Source: Anaeramoeba flamelloides (taxonomy: Eukaryota; Metamonada; Anaeramoebidae). From it: a stretch of DNA of 64,000 nt. Shown one piece after another: positions 11,842-24,215 of the stretch; the stretch's first letter is position 1, and every line of letters begins with the position of its first letter. The position numbers and the translations under genes were made by a program. Location of the stretch: contig JANTQA010000063.1 of the NCBI GenBank assembly GCA_027625915.1, positions 7,149,501 to 7,213,500 of the forward strand, written 5' to 3'. The notes beneath the pieces are model-generated. The model searched no databases, had not been told where the DNA came from, and saw only the letters and a list, made by a program, of their open reading frames with translations.

Positions 11842-12381
11842 TGTTTATTGGATACAATTATAATTTTATTTGTCAATTTATTTATCTTTTAAAGGAGAAT
11901 ATTTTTTTTTTTCACAGATTTCTTCATAAAAAATTCTTCAAACTTCCTGTGTATGAAATATATATGTTTCTATATTTTCCGTGAACTTTTTTGATATTTT
12001 GAAATAATTTTTTTTGTTTTTTTTTTAAAGGGTGAATACATCAATAAAAGAAATATTTAAAAAAAAACAAATAATAATAATATATATATATATTCTTTTT
12101 ATTGATTGTATTAATTGTTTTTATTACGAACTCCAAAAATGCCCTTCAATGTTTTTAAAATAAATTGTTGTAAAATATTCCTTCATTTTGATTGTATCAA
12201 TTTTTATTTTATTTATTATTATTATTGTTAAATGAATATGTTCTATGTTTATGAAATAACAATAAAATTAGAATTAGAAATAAATTCTATGTAAGATAGT
12301 ATTCATTAGAGTATTTGATGATGAAATTGATAATTTAAAGGATATTCAATAAATAAAATGAAACTGTTAATTGTAAACATA
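11842..12381. other. 3' flank of the coiled-coil exon
   Basis: A/T tracts and a short (TA)n run near 12083-12092. No gene seen. Confidence 0.5.
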
Positions 12382-12823
12382 CAGCTGTTCCAAGGCTATC
12401 ATAAATTTTTAAATAAAAAACAGTTGATTGTTCTATTCTTATTTTTTTTTTTCAAAAAATTTGGAAATATGAATTATTATTCCAAAAAATTTTTCAATAA
12501 ATGAGCTATTATTCAAATTTTTGAAACTTCAAAAAAAAAATTCAAGATCCCATTAAACTTAAAAATTATCGGTCCAAAACAGCTCAAAAAAAATATCAAT
12601 ATTTACTGATCTTTAAAAATTTACCTTTTTTGAACAATATTTTGTAGTGCTTCAAGAATCTTCAAAATTTTTTTGATGTTTCAAAAATTTGAATAATAGC
12701 TCATTTATTGAAAAATTTTTTGGAATAATAATTCATATTTCCAAATTTTTTGAAAAAAAAAAATAAGAATAGAAAAATCAACTGTTTTTTATTTATTATT
12801 TTATAGTAGCCCTGTAAAGACTG
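12382..12823. mobile_element. Foldback element family I, copy 1
   Basis: Long inverted repeat with arms about 12382-12530 and 12670-12823 around a ~140-bp centre. Ends are CAGCTGTTCCAAGG and, from the right, CAGTCTTTACAGGG. TA lies on both sides. Inner arms share CAAAAAATTTGGAAATATGAA. A 146-bp short copy is at 46255-46400, and a related element is at 32726. Non-coding. Confidence 0.8.
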
Positions 12824-12846
12824 TAAAGTATGAAACTTCCATTCAC

Positions 12847-12934
12847 CTTTTTTAAAAAAATCAAAATCCAAGGAATTCAATCGACCATCAAAAAGTACAA
12901 TCATCAATGGGAAATCAGCAATCTCTCTAATTTT
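12847..12934 (-). CDS. Internal exon of an unidentified minus-strand gene
   Basis: Flanked on the minus strand by an acceptor (TTACATTCAG) and a donor (G|GTGAATG), 88 nt, phase 0 in and phase 1 out. It encodes 29 residues including ADFPLMIVLFDGRLNSLDFD, two hydrophobic strands around an FDGR turn. Residue mix and codon use look genuinely coding against the surrounding DNA. Element I ends only 23 bp further along in the direction of transcription. Neighbouring exons were not identified, and the family is unknown. Confidence 0.4.
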
Positions 12935-15343
12935 CTGAATGTAATAATTCAAGTGTAATTTTTTTCATTTTAATAATTGCTTTTTTCAGAAAGAAGAATT
13001 AAAATATTGTTCAATTTATTTTCCAACAAATCGTTATTTTGAATACTCATTTAATAAATTCATATTAGGAAAAATTACAAAAATCTTAAACTACAAAATG
13101 GCAAAAATATATCTTATCCCAAATTATAAAATATTATTTTTGTTAAAATCATACCCCGAAAAATCATATGAATTTTACAAAACTTTGAGATGTTAACAAC
13201 GATTTTCCGCTTTAAAGATGTTAGATGATTTTTATAAGGGCTGTATATTCTCGCAAAGGGTTTGAAATGTATGAAAGGTAGAAGGTTTTATGAAAGGTTT
13301 GAAAGACCAAAATCTTTCTTAAATTCCATGGGGTCCTTTTTTTTAATAACAATTGTTTTTTTTTTTTTCAGTCTATAATTTTAAGAAGATCAAAGTTCCT
13401 GTGAACTAAATTGACTTCAAATAAATAAAACTCCATTTCTAAAAAAAATTTGAATATATAATATAGATTTTTTTCAAACTGGGTGTGTATTATCTTCACA
13501 CGTTCAATAATTCAAGACATAAAAGAAGACTTTTCCTGTTTATTGTTGATCAATTAAAAAATTGAAGATCTAATAAGTTTTTCTATCAAATACAGTTTAA
13601 AGTATCAAAGTAAACAAAGAGAAATAGAAGAAAGTATACCTTTCTAACTAATTGTTAAATTATTGATAGTTTCATCTAGATTATTGAGAAAAACGTAAAA
13701 AGTAAATATTCATCTTTTTAACTTATTTAGAATATAGAATATAAATTATCAAAATAAAATTTCTTATTTAGAATTCTTGGGAGCGGGGCATCTACCTTTT
13801 TATTCACTAAAGATAATAATTTGATAAGAAACATAGAAAATGGAACATACATTTCGAGTTTCTTATTGTTAATTTAAAGGATAAACAGATTAATAATTTA
13901 AATAAAACATGAATCAAGTCTAAAGGTAAATAATTGCCAATATTCGAAGATTCTATTAATTTGCTTTTTTTTAAATAATTAATTTCTACAAAATCTATTT
14001 ATTGATAAATGAAAAATATTTTAAACTTTGAAAGAATATTAAAAATTATTCAAAAATTCTCAATTTTTCTCTAATAATCAATTATTGATCACCACTTCGA
14101 CTATTTAAATATGTGATATGTTTGTAATGATTTATGATAATCCCTAGAAAGAGTGGATATTTTATTATTATTATTGTTTTTTTTCAGGGAATATGTACAT
14201 TATACCCATACTGAGTTTCTAAATTTCTGTTAAATAGTATTTTTAAAATTTTATCTTTTATAAATAAAATGTAAAAGTATCTAATCAAGCCTATGAGGTA
14301 ATTTTGGAACTTATTTCGTATTAAAAACTTTCTTGGAATTAGGTTTGTAGATTATACAAGTTTTAAAAATTCCATTGATCTCAACCTTATCCAACAAAGA
14401 ATTTTTAAGTACAAAGAGATATTGAAACTTTAAAATCTCAAATATCATTCTAATGAGTTTTTTTTTTTTATGAAATGAATAAAAGTAAAAAAGAGAAGAT
14501 TCTTTAATATTTCGATTTTTTTATAAATTATTTTTTGAATAGAGAAATGTTTATTAAATAGAGACCTTGATTTACATTCAAAGAACACACACATATACAC
14601 TCCAAAAAAAAAAAAAAAAAAAAGGAAGGGGGGTGCGTATGAAATAATGCGTGTTTTAAACATATATTTTCTTATTAAATACCAAATAAGAATGATTAAT
14701 TTCGAAAATAAATTTTCTTGAAATAAATTAATAAAAAATAAAATAAAAAAATAGAAACAAAGTTTATATTGAAATTTTTAATTTATCCCCCCCCCTCCCC
14801 TAAGTTTGTATGAATTGAAATAAAATTATTTCCTTGAAATTTATTACCTCATTAATAGTTCTTATTTATTTTAAAAAACATTTTTAACGAATTTCCTTTC
14901 GAAATTCTTTTTATAAATATTTTTATCAAACAAAAAAAAAAAAAAAGGAAAACTATGTCAAAGATTTAAGTATGGGTGTTCGATTCTTGGAATCAAAAAA
15001 AAAAAAAAAAAACAGTTACAAAAAATTCAACTCAAATAATAATACAAATCTGGTTGTAAACTATTTAAAACAACCGATAAAATTATTTTTCTTTTACAAA
15101 TTGATGAAAAATAAAACAATTTTAAAAGTAACCAAATACTTCTAATAAATCTAAATTTCTGAACAAATATTTAAAAAATAAAAATATTTTCTTTGTTTAA
15201 TCTAAATTTGATGAATTAATCTAAATTAGAATTTTGAAAATTCATTTTGAAAATTATTTAAAAATAATAAATATAGAAATCAAAAATTGCATGCCAAAAG
15301 AACTATAATCCATGTTTCATAATATAATCTGTGCTTTTTTTTT
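12935..15343. other. AT-rich DNA without a confident gene
   Basis: A minus-strand frame of about 58 codons near 13293-13113 lacks splice signals or a recognisable family. Homopolymer runs occur at about 14609-14627, 14789-14801 (C-rich), 14931-14946 and 14996-15012. Nothing else is seen. Confidence 0.4.
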
Positions 15344-17242
15344 CTTCTTGTTCCAGTGGAGCATCCAATTCACTATCCAATATTATACCCAAGGAAAAAT
15401 CAATTTTAAAGGTAACCCCCTTGATATTTTATGTAAAATCTAAATTATGAATTTATTTTGTTCAAATTTTTTGAAAGTTTTTATTTTTTGTATACAAAAA
15501 AAAACCAAAAATTAACTCAATGTTTTAAAGGAAATTTTCCATTTGATCCTTTATTTTCAGAATTTATTATTAAATAATTGGACTTTAAGAAACCAATACA
15601 AGGTTTGATTAGAGTTTATTGTTGTTTTCTTTGATCAGTTGATATATATGTCTTCGATAACAAAAAAAAACACACTTTTTTTTTTGAAACACTGATTAAA
15701 CTTTTGTACATGCTTTATTTTGACAAAATTAATTTTTTAATCAGAAATTTTCCAAATAATAGTTTTTCTGAAGTATTAACAATAAAAAGAAGTCAATAAG
15801 AAATAATTATCTCAGAGGTTAGAGTTAAGATCAAGAAAGAAAGGATTTTTTACTTTAATCTTATACAATTTTATAATTTTTTTTTTGATTTCCATTTGTT
15901 AATTTGAATATAAATATGTTATATCAGGATATAATTTAATTTTCGTATTAATTCAAATGTTAATTTTTTTCGAAAAGAAATGATGTTAAATATTTAATTT
16001 CAAAAGAACTCTTGGACATTAAATTTTATCAAATATAGTAACATCCTTAAATTTGCTTTAAGGGAAGAGTTACTAGTATTTATTTTTAATCAAAAAGATA
16101 ATAGAGTAATTCTTTGCACAAAGACCGGATTAAGCCTGATACTCAACTTCGTTTATCAAATAAGGCAGATGAGTTCTCATTTTTAAAAGATTTCATTTTT
16201 CTCAAAACGATTTTAAGTCAAAAGTATGGTGATCCTACTTCTTTGTGTGACTTTTTAGATCAAACTAGAAAAGGAAAAATTTAGATTGAATTTTTTTAAA
16301 AAAAAATCTCAATTTTAGTAATTCTAGAGAGTCTTTATTAACAAATAACCATTGAAAATTCAATCTTATTTTAAAAATACAACAAAAATATAAATCAAAT
16401 ATTGAATCCATTGAAGATCCACAAAAATTGCTATTTTATCTTATTCTCAAATATCAATTACAGTTCTTGAATTTAAAAGATTGCCTAATATTCCTTTTCA
16501 AATATTCAGAGTGTAAACAAGGAACTTTTTGTATTAAAATCACCTATTTGATAATACCGATTTTTTATTATTATTTTTATTAGAATTAGTAATTTGAATT
16601 TGTTATATTTGTTTGAAAATCTTTAAAAAATTGAAAATAAAAAAAGTCTATTGATACTTTTAATCTTGGGGTTATTAAGAACGTACTGAAAAATTTAAAA
16701 TTGGGTTATTAATTATTGATTATAAACAATCAAATTAGAAATTAGTTCTCTAAGATTATTAGTTGAATTAGGTTTTAAAAAAATATTTTGGTAGAATCTT
16801 TAATTGAATGGTTTTATTGTTTTTCTTGTTTTTTTTTATTTCACAAAGAGAAAAATTGATTTGAACTATTCTTTCAAATAAAAAATTATATTTTTTAAAA
16901 GTTTAAAATAATTATTCTAATTATTTTGAAATTAAGTTGATTGTTTATAATGGGATATTCTAGAATTTAATATTTTGTTTTTTTAAAGTGTATTTTTTGT
17001 CACTTCCTTAACAGAAAATAAAAATTTCTTTATCCTTACAAAGAAAATAATTTTTTTTTAAATAATTCGGAAATATTTTAAATTTTGAACTTTTTATAAA
17101 ATTAGAAAAATGGATCAATCTTTTAAAATTAGTAATTTTGTTTCAGAAAATAGTATTAAAAGTCAACTAGGTTTTTATTACACAGATTTTTACTTTTGTT
17201 TTGAAATTTCAAGAGGTTGTAAAATTTTTTTAAATTTACCAT
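15344..17242. repeat. Dispersed repeat G, long copy 2 (decayed)
   Basis: Aligns in pieces with 23325-24010, 28288-28745 and 48005-49870. The left module (15344-15730) matches 28288-28700. The part from 16300 on matches 48270 onward through shared strings such as TTTGTTTGAAAATCTTTAAA and GGGTTATTA. A stretch at about 16106-16281 is coding-like with a degenerate counterpart in the 48-kb copy, so the repeat once carried protein-coding sequence. It now has several breaks. The class is unknown; a retroelement-like origin with terminal modules is possible and is treated here as a fossil. Confidence 0.55.
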
Positions 17243-18103
17243 AGTGAAAAAAATTTGGGTCATTAAAAAAAATTGGGTCAGTCAAAAATTTGTTTTCGTT
17301 TTTTAAATAATAAATATTGGCAAAATGATTTTTGATCAAAGTAAAATTTTATGAACAAATCTTACATTTAAGAAAAACTAAAGTCACTATCAATAATAAT
17401 TTTCAGAAGTAAAATTAAATTGTTTCATTTTGACCTTTTGGAATTACTGTGGAACTCTAAAAATACAAAAAATTATTTTTAATTGCCAACTTTATTAAAA
17501 ATAAGAGAACTATTTAATAGGAAATATTAAAATCTATTAATTCAATAAGATATTTATAATTGTTAATGAAACGCAAATTTATCACAGTTAATCTTAATAT
17601 ATCCTTTTAAACCAAATTGAATCATAAAATCTTCCAAAAAAGCTGTTTTTTCGAAAGAGGTTGTTTTCCACTAATGTTCACAATCAAAACTTTAAAATAC
17701 CGAAATATCAAGATTTCAGAAACAATTTAAATTCTTTAAATGCCCATAGACTAACCTTAATTTAAAACGGTTATTAATTTTTGATCTTCCCAAACAATGA
17801 TTAACATGATCTTGGAATGTAATCTAATAAAAAAAATCAACATTTTTAGTAAAGTTTACAATTAAAAATTCAATTTTTGTTTTTTAGAGTTCCACAGTAA
17901 TTCCAAAAGGTTAAAATGCAACAATTTAATATTGAATTTGAAAATTATTATTGATAATAACTTTAGTTTTTCTTAAATGTAAGATTTGTTCAAAAAATTT
18001 TACTATGATCTAAAATCATTTTGCCAATATTTACTATTTAAAAAACGAAAACAAATTTTTGACTGAATCAATTTTTTTTAATGACCCAATTTTTTTTCAC
18101 AAT
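17243..18103. mobile_element. 861-bp inverted-repeat element H
   Basis: Near-perfect inverted arms of about 220 bp (17243-17460 and 17884-18103) around a ~420-bp AT-rich centre. Outer ends read GTGAAAAAAATTTGGGTCAT; inner ends meet at TTTTAGAGTTCCACAGTAAT. It sits at the end of repeat G copy 2, splitting the segment that corresponds to about 49650, so it is younger than G. Non-coding. An arm transcript would form a long duplex. Confidence 0.8.
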
Positions 18104-19326
18104 AGTTATCATTAATTCTACTTGAAGATTTTTTTAGTCTGTTGGTCCCTTTCAAACAATACCAATTCGAACAATTTTTCCAATAAGACAATAATTCAAG
18201 AAACAAGCTCTAAACAAAACTGATTCCATGACAAGCCAATTTTGAACGAAAAATAGTTGTGAAGGATTTCATTTTTTGGGTTTTGTTTAATAATCATTTT
18301 TCTTGGATAAAATGTTGCGAAAATAAAGTAAGAGATCGAAATAAAATCTTTTAGAGGCAAGTCTTCCAAAATAACGAAATAGTGACAAAGTTTTTGGTGT
18401 GTTGTAATTCCATTAGAGACCATTCGGTATGTTCTTCTTCAAATCAATTTTTTTTTATTGTCTTACTAAAAAATTACCATTTTTGGAATGGATACGATTA
18501 CTTTCCAAGAACGAGAAAGTCTGTTTCGATTGTGTGACGTCCATTTCCATTCTCCTTTTTTTTCATTTAAATTTTTTTGTTTAAAAATCAAAATCCAAAT
18601 TGGAAATGACAAAGGAAACAAAAGAAGCTTTTTTTGTTAATTTTTTGAGAAAACCTTTTTAAAAAAAAATCTTGTCTTTTTCTCTCGTTGTTCAATTTGG
18701 CATACTCCCATGGCAAACAACAAATAACAAAATAAAGCCTATCATATTGTCCCATTTTTTTACTTATAAAGTCAAAATAGTTGGATAAAACTCCCGAACC
18801 TAACTCATTTTCAAAACTGATACAAGTTATTGGTACATCTTTTTTTTTACACTTGCTTCTTTTCTAAAGTGATAACATTTAACTTTGCTCTTGATGACAC
18901 CGTCGTTTGACTTCACACTTTTTTTTTGTTTTTGTTTTATTTTAACTTTAGGAAAGGGAACAAAGAAACAAAAAACCAATTTGAACAGAAAGTTTGAGTG
19001 CCTTGCAACTCAAAACAACCAATTGGTTCTCCAACAAAAGCTTTTTTCAAAAAATTCTAAAAACTAGTAATTTGAAAGCTTGACTCAAAATAAATCATTG
19101 AAAAAATCAAAAAATAAAAACCCAAACACATTATTTGAATGAAAACCCTCTTATTTTTGGATCACCTAATTCATATCTTTTCTGACTGATCACAAAAATA
19201 ATATTAAAAAAAAAAAATAATTTCGCAAAAAAAAAAACACATTCCCAAAAGATCATTTTTTTTTAAATTGGTTTTTGTTTTTCAAAGACAATCTTTATTT
19301 GTTTTTCAAAACAACAAAACTGTATT
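18104..19326. promoter_or_regulatory. 5' region of the 19327 gene
   Basis: GC is slightly raised, with small open frames on both strands (minus 18423-18196; plus from ATG 18488, about 50 codons) that match no family. A palindromic TGACGTC lies near 18535, a CRE/bZIP-type site by motif only. Long pyrimidine and A tracts approach the start codon. Regulatory function is inferred from position. Confidence 0.35.
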
Positions 19327-21294
19327 ATGAATATTCTACCAAGAAAAGCGCAACGTATTATGGTCTCAGGTTATTCACGTAAAAAATTATCTCATGGTAA
19401 ACAGGGGACTTTAACAAATGATGATTTTGAACAAAAGCATCATGATGCGTGGTCTTGTTTTAGTAAGGAAGAACAAGGGCTATTATTAAAAAGCTTGGCT
19501 ATGTCAAGGAAACGACGTTTGGGATTATTTCGAATGAAATTTTCCAAGTATTTTGAAGAAAAATTTAGTGCTGATGATCCTAACAAGATCGTATCTGTAT
19601 ATTTTGATTCCACTCTGTTACTTTCTTTAATGTTTGCCTATCGTCAGGGTAGCTCAGGCACGAGAAACTGTTGGGGGACCTTTTATCGCAAAAAGGGATT
19701 AAAAAGTAGCCTCCTAACAACAGACTCGCCTGACTCAATACGTATGGAGATACCTAATGTATCTGACGATCAGGGTAAATCAAATTCTGATGAGAAACAG
19801 ACAGTGAGCAGCCCATTAGTAAGCCCTGAAAAGACACAACAGGTTAATGGTGCTCGAAATAAACGATCAGCAAATGAAAAAAAAAAAAACCATCAAAAAA
19901 ATAAAAAACAAATTGTGATCAAAAATAAAAATGAAAAAAAAAATAAAAATAAAAATAAAAAACCAAAAACAAAAAGAAAAACAAAAACAAAAACGATCAC
20001 CATACGCACTAAAACTCAAAATATTAAACCAAAACAGCAAAATAATAATAACGAAAATGTTCTTCCTAACAAAACACAATTTTCCAATGATTTTTTATGT
20101 CAATGGCTCCATGGTACTGGTAATGATGAAAAAACAAAAGATAATTCTTGTAATATTTTCAATAATACAAGAAAACGAAGTTATGAAGATAACAATATTG
20201 TTTCCAGGTCTAGTTGTCAAAAACGGCAAGAACAAAACAATAGTCTTTGTAGCAATTGTAATAAAATAAAAATTGTAAATAACACCCATAATTTTAAGGT
20301 TTTTAATTCATCAAATTTTAGCAAAGAATCAACAACAAACAAGACACAGAAGGAGAAAATGAATAAATCCACACTGCAACCATTTCGTAAATCTGAAGAC
20401 ATTACTTTAAATCGTAAAATTAATTCTAAAAATGATAATCATTCTCCAATTAATAATTTTAATTCTAATGATAATAATGAAATTCAGATTTTGCAATTGA
20501 ACGGTGAACAATATTCTTCATCATCTCAAAGTATGTCTAAATTTGTTGATTTCCCAACTCAAAATAATTATCCTTTATTTCCGAATTTATTTTTTAATTG
20601 TGATAGCAACATTCACAATATTAGTAGTATCCAGAACAACACCAACATCCAGAACACCACCACCAACACCACCAACAACGACAACAACAACAACAACAAT
20701 AACAACAACAACAACTGCGGCAACGATAATGGTGATGGTGATGATGATGGTTTTGCTATTGATATTGATAATAACAAAAATAACTTGCTATTTGATTATG
20801 ATTGTAATTTTAAAAATAATCATATTAATTCATCGAATAAAAGTGCTCATTTAACAAATGATTACGGCGTTGATGATGTTGATCAAAATGATCATGATCA
20901 TGTAGGTAATGATAATAATATGATTATTCAAGATCAAGAAGAAATTTTGGATCAATCATTGTTATTTGATAAAAGCATTAACAATAACAATTTATCGGGC
21001 ATATTAAGTTCCAACAAACTTGATTGTAACTTTGATGAAGATGTTGATTCATTTCATTCTTTTTCAAACATTTTGGATCTAGATCTTTCTGAAAATAAGA
21101 AAAATAAAGTAAATGTTGATCAATTTCAATTTCATACTTATTCTGAAATCATTGAAAGACAACATGATGTTTCTAATTGTAATGATTATGATGCTGCTGA
21201 TGAGGATGACGATCTGAATAAAAGTCCTTTAAATGATTTGGGTTTGGATTTCGTCTCATTACAATATGATAATATTGAAAAATTATTTATGTAA
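19327..21294 (+). CDS. 655-aa N/K/D-rich nuclear-type protein; weak EAF7/MRGBP-like N-terminus
   Basis: Single uninterrupted frame with ATG at 19327 and TAA at the end. Residues ~42-105 are the only ordered part: FSKEEQGLLLKSLAM, then RRLGLFRMKFSKYFEEKFS, then a hydrophobic segment, IVSVYFDSTLLLSLM. That spacing (W/E-E-LL, G-x-x-x-x-F, final hydrophobic helix) loosely resembles the EAF7/MRGBP domain of NuA4 histone-acetyltransferase complexes. The resemblance is weak and could be chance. Residues ~178-232 are extremely lysine-rich (nuclear-signal-like), ~230-450 asparagine-rich, ~450-482 poly-N then N/D/G. The C-terminal third is acidic with LxxL-type hydrophobic patches (ILDLDLSE), as in transcription activators. 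Role as a chromatin or transcription factor is inference. Confidence 0.7.
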   Translation: MNILPRKAQRIMVSGYSRKKLSHGKQGTLTNDDFEQKHHDAWSCFSKEEQGLLLKSLAMSRKRRLGLFRMKFSKYFEEKFSADDPNKIVSVYFDSTLLLSLMFAYRQGSSGTRNCWGTFYRKKGLKSSLLTTDSPDSIRMEIPNVSDDQGKSNSDEKQTVSSPLVSPEKTQQVNGARNKRSANEKKKNHQKNKKQIVIKNKNEKKNKNKNKKPKTKRKTKTKTITIRTKTQNIKPKQQNNNNENVLPNKTQFSNDFLCQWLHGTGNDEKTKDNSCNIFNNTRKRSYEDNNIVSRSSCQKRQEQNNSLCSNCNKIKIVNNTHNFKVFNSSNFSKESTTNKTQKEKMNKSTLQPFRKSEDITLNRKINSKNDNHSPINNFNSNDNNEIQILQLNGEQYSSSSQSMSKFVDFPTQNNYPLFPNLFFNCDSNIHNISSIQNNTNIQNTTTNTTNNDNNNNNNNNNNNCGNDNGDGDDDGFAIDIDNNKNNLLFDYDCNFKNNHINSSNKSAHLTNDYGVDDVDQNDHDHVGNDNNMIIQDQEEILDQSLLFDKSINNNNLSGILSSNKLDCNFDEDVDSFHSFSNILDLDLSENKKNKVNVDQFQFHTYSEIIERQHDVSNCNDYDAADEDDDLNKSPLNDLGLDFVSLQYDNIEKLFM

Positions 21295-22988
21295 TTAATC
21301 TGTTTATTTGGAAGATAAATTGAAAAAAGTTATTTTCCACTGGCGTTATTATAATTTATTTTAGACTTGTTATATACCGATAGTTGATAGAAACTATTTT
21401 TTTTTTTTTTTTCATTATTTTTGAATTTTTATTATTTTTTAATTTTTATTATTTTTTTTTTTTATTTTTTGATTTATTTTTTTTTTTTTTTTTTTAGTTT
21501 TGTAATTTAATAAATAAAAGATTTTTTCGTTTTTTTATTTTTTTTTCTTATTCTTATACTTATATTTTGATTTTTTTTTTTTATAGGTTTTTATTTTTAT
21601 TTTAATAAAAATGGTAAAGACTTTTCCTATAAATAAACATATTATGTATGATTTTATTTTAAACCTTTAAAAAAATTGAATCAATTTTTATTAGATTTTG
21701 ATCTTTGAGGGAATAAATGATTTCCGCTTTATTGTTGTGAGGTATTCTTGATTTTTCTGTTTATTCCTGAAATTGATAGATTTTCTTTAGGTTTTTTTAT
21801 ACTTTAGAAATAAACCGAAAATTTTAATAAATCTTCTGTTTATTTCTAAAGTAAAAAAACATATAACACTTTACAAATAAAACAGAAAACAGGGAGAAAA
21901 AAAGCAGTTAGGGTTTAAATGATTTAAAAGGGTTCAGTAAAGAATTTGGTTTTTCTATATTCTTTTAAATTTTGAAAAAGTTTACTAAGGTTTTTTTTTT
22001 CAATTAGGAATTTTAAGAATATTTTTGAAATTTTCTTTAAATGTCAAAATGTAACTAAAACTAACAGTGTTTTTTGTGGTTTTATTTTTATCTGTAAAAT
22101 ATATTGATTAGTAAAATATGCAGAAAAGTGAATGAAAACGAATTATGGGTCGAAGGGGAAATTAATCCCCCCCATTTTAAGTTAAAAAAAAATCAAAATT
22201 ATTTTTAATTACCACCAGTATCGCTTTTAAGGTACTATATTTGAACTAAGGTTATGTTACAATAAAATAATAAATTAAGTAAAATTTTTTGGTATTTTTT
22301 TTCACCATTTATTTTCACTTGAATCTGAATTTTTGTTCCCCAATGTGTCCCTATTTGTTTATAACTTGTATTCAAATTGGGCACCTTAAAAGCTGTTCTG
22401 ACTAGAATCACAATTATTTAAGTTATCTATAAAGTTTAGCGTTTTTAAAAGTTCAGTGAATTTTCTAATTACTAGAAGATATATTATTTTGAAAGAAAAT
22501 AATATTATAAATTGTTTTTATAATTTATATATTAAGTCACAAATAATAAAATATAAGAGAAAATATTAATCACTTTTTTATGGTTAGTTCTCACTAATCA
22601 ATAAAATAATTAAATGTTTATAAAAAATTAATATAAATAAACCCAAATAAAATAATTTGAAACAAAAAAGTTTGAAATTATCTTCACTAATGAATAATTA
22701 TAAATTTTATTTTTTTTATATTTAAATTTATAAAAGAATATTTTAATATAACTTCAATTATATGGTGTTTTTAACTTCATTCTAAATACAAATTATAATA
22801 AAGATATTTTTTTTAAACTCATACAACTAGATATAGATAACTCTAGTTTTAAATTTGAATCTGAATCAATACCTTGACTGAGTTCTTGATTTTTTTTTAG
22901 TATTATCAAACCTTAACGATAGAAAATTCTATAATCTGTTAAATTACATTTTTTTTATCAAAAAAAATTGTGTAATAAAAAATGTATA
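21295..22988. other. 3' flank and intergenic DNA with E/F modules
   Basis: T-rich 3' flank up to about 21600. A palindromic cluster lies at about 21775-21985: arms TACTTTAGAAATAAACC and TTTATTTCTAAAGTA, then an F-like hairpin. A GGGG-to-CCCCCC patch lies at 22153-22175. The rest is featureless. Confidence 0.5.
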
Positions 22989-23187
22989 CAGTCAGTTTCA
23001 CTTTTAAGGCACAAACTTTCAACGAAATTTAAGGCACAAAAAAATCGTAAATTAAGGCACAAAATTTGGAATTTTTTTTTTTTACAATTTATTTTTACTA
23101 GAATTTGAATTTTGTGCCTTAATTTGAGATTTTTTTTGTGTCTTAAATTTCGTTGAAAGTTTGTGCCTTAAAAAGTGAAACTGACTG
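22989..23187. mobile_element. MITE family A, copy 2
   Basis: 199 bp, TA on both sides (22987-22988 and 23188-23189). Ends CAGTCAGTTTCAC/GTGAAACTGACTG, and AAGGCACAAA appears in both arms. Same structure as copy 1. Confidence 0.88.
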
Positions 23188-23324
23188 TATTAAATTTGAT
23201 TTAAATTTCAATTAATAATAATATTCTTTTTTAAATATTCAAATTATGAACAATACCCTGTTACTATTTAAATAACTTTTTTGAATTATCTATTATTTTT
23301 TTAGTTTAATTATTAATTAATTTT

Positions 23325-24010
23325 AATTGATTTGATTTGTTTGAAAATCTTTAAAAAATTGAGAAATAATTATAAAGTATAATGATTCATTTTTATTTTT
23401 GGATTATTACTAATCCACTGAAAGAATTAAGAATGATTTATTAATTATTCTTTATAAATAATCAAATTTAAATATTTTTCTAATGAATTAAATTTGATTT
23501 TACATAATTTAAAAAGGTAATTTGTGGCTATTTTTTAATTTGATTTTTTGGTAGTTTTTTAGATATTTTTTGGGTCAATACCAAGAAAAAGTACAATTCA
23601 TACTGTTCTTTGAATCATAAAAATTATATTTTTACAAGTTTAAAATACGTATTGTGAATTTTTTGAAATGAGGTAGATTTTTTACTGGATTATTTTTGAC
23701 TATTTTATTTTTTTAAAATTGTATTGGTATACACTTCCTTTACAGACAATAAGGTTTCTTTCTTCTTAAATGAAAAAAAATTTTTTTTGAAATAATTTAG
23801 AAGATATGCTGAAATTTGTAATTTTCAAAAATTGGAAAATTGGGATCATACTTTTAAAAACATTATTTTGGTACTCTAAATATCTTTTAAAATAAGTTTG
23901 TCGTTGCAGTAATCATATTTTTACCTTATATAAAAATTTCAAGATGTAGTAAAATATTTTTGAAATCATTATTAAGGAAATGAAAATTTTTCTGTTTACT
24001 AGTTCCTAAT
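23325..24010. repeat. Dispersed repeat G, partial copy 3
   Basis: Matches 16600-17230 and 48550-49660 in order (TTTGAAAATCTTTAAAAAAT, TTATTAATTATT, then TTTCAAGATGTAGTAAAAT near the end). Heavily diverged; no intact frame. Confidence 0.5.
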
Positions 24011-24215
24011 TTAATGAAAATTCCCAATTATTAATCACCTTTCTTGAATTAAAATTCAGTCAAATATTTTCAAATGATAAAAATAATTCTGATTTTAAAA
24101 ATTCAATTCAATAAATTATATTTTACTTTTTAATTATTTTTTCTATTAATTTTTTAGATTTTAGAATTCTTATAATTTCTATTTTTACAGAGAGGTTAAA
24201 ATTGATTACAATTTA

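Noticed and set aside
11574-11876. 100-codon minus-strand frame opposite the coiled-coil exon
   Set aside because: It is the shadow of the plus-strand frame, which has heptads and a proper stop; its own composition (F, S, N) is that of an antisense reading.
13113-13293. Minus-strand open stretch of ~58 codons
   Set aside because: No start codon, acceptor or donor that fits, and no recognisable family.
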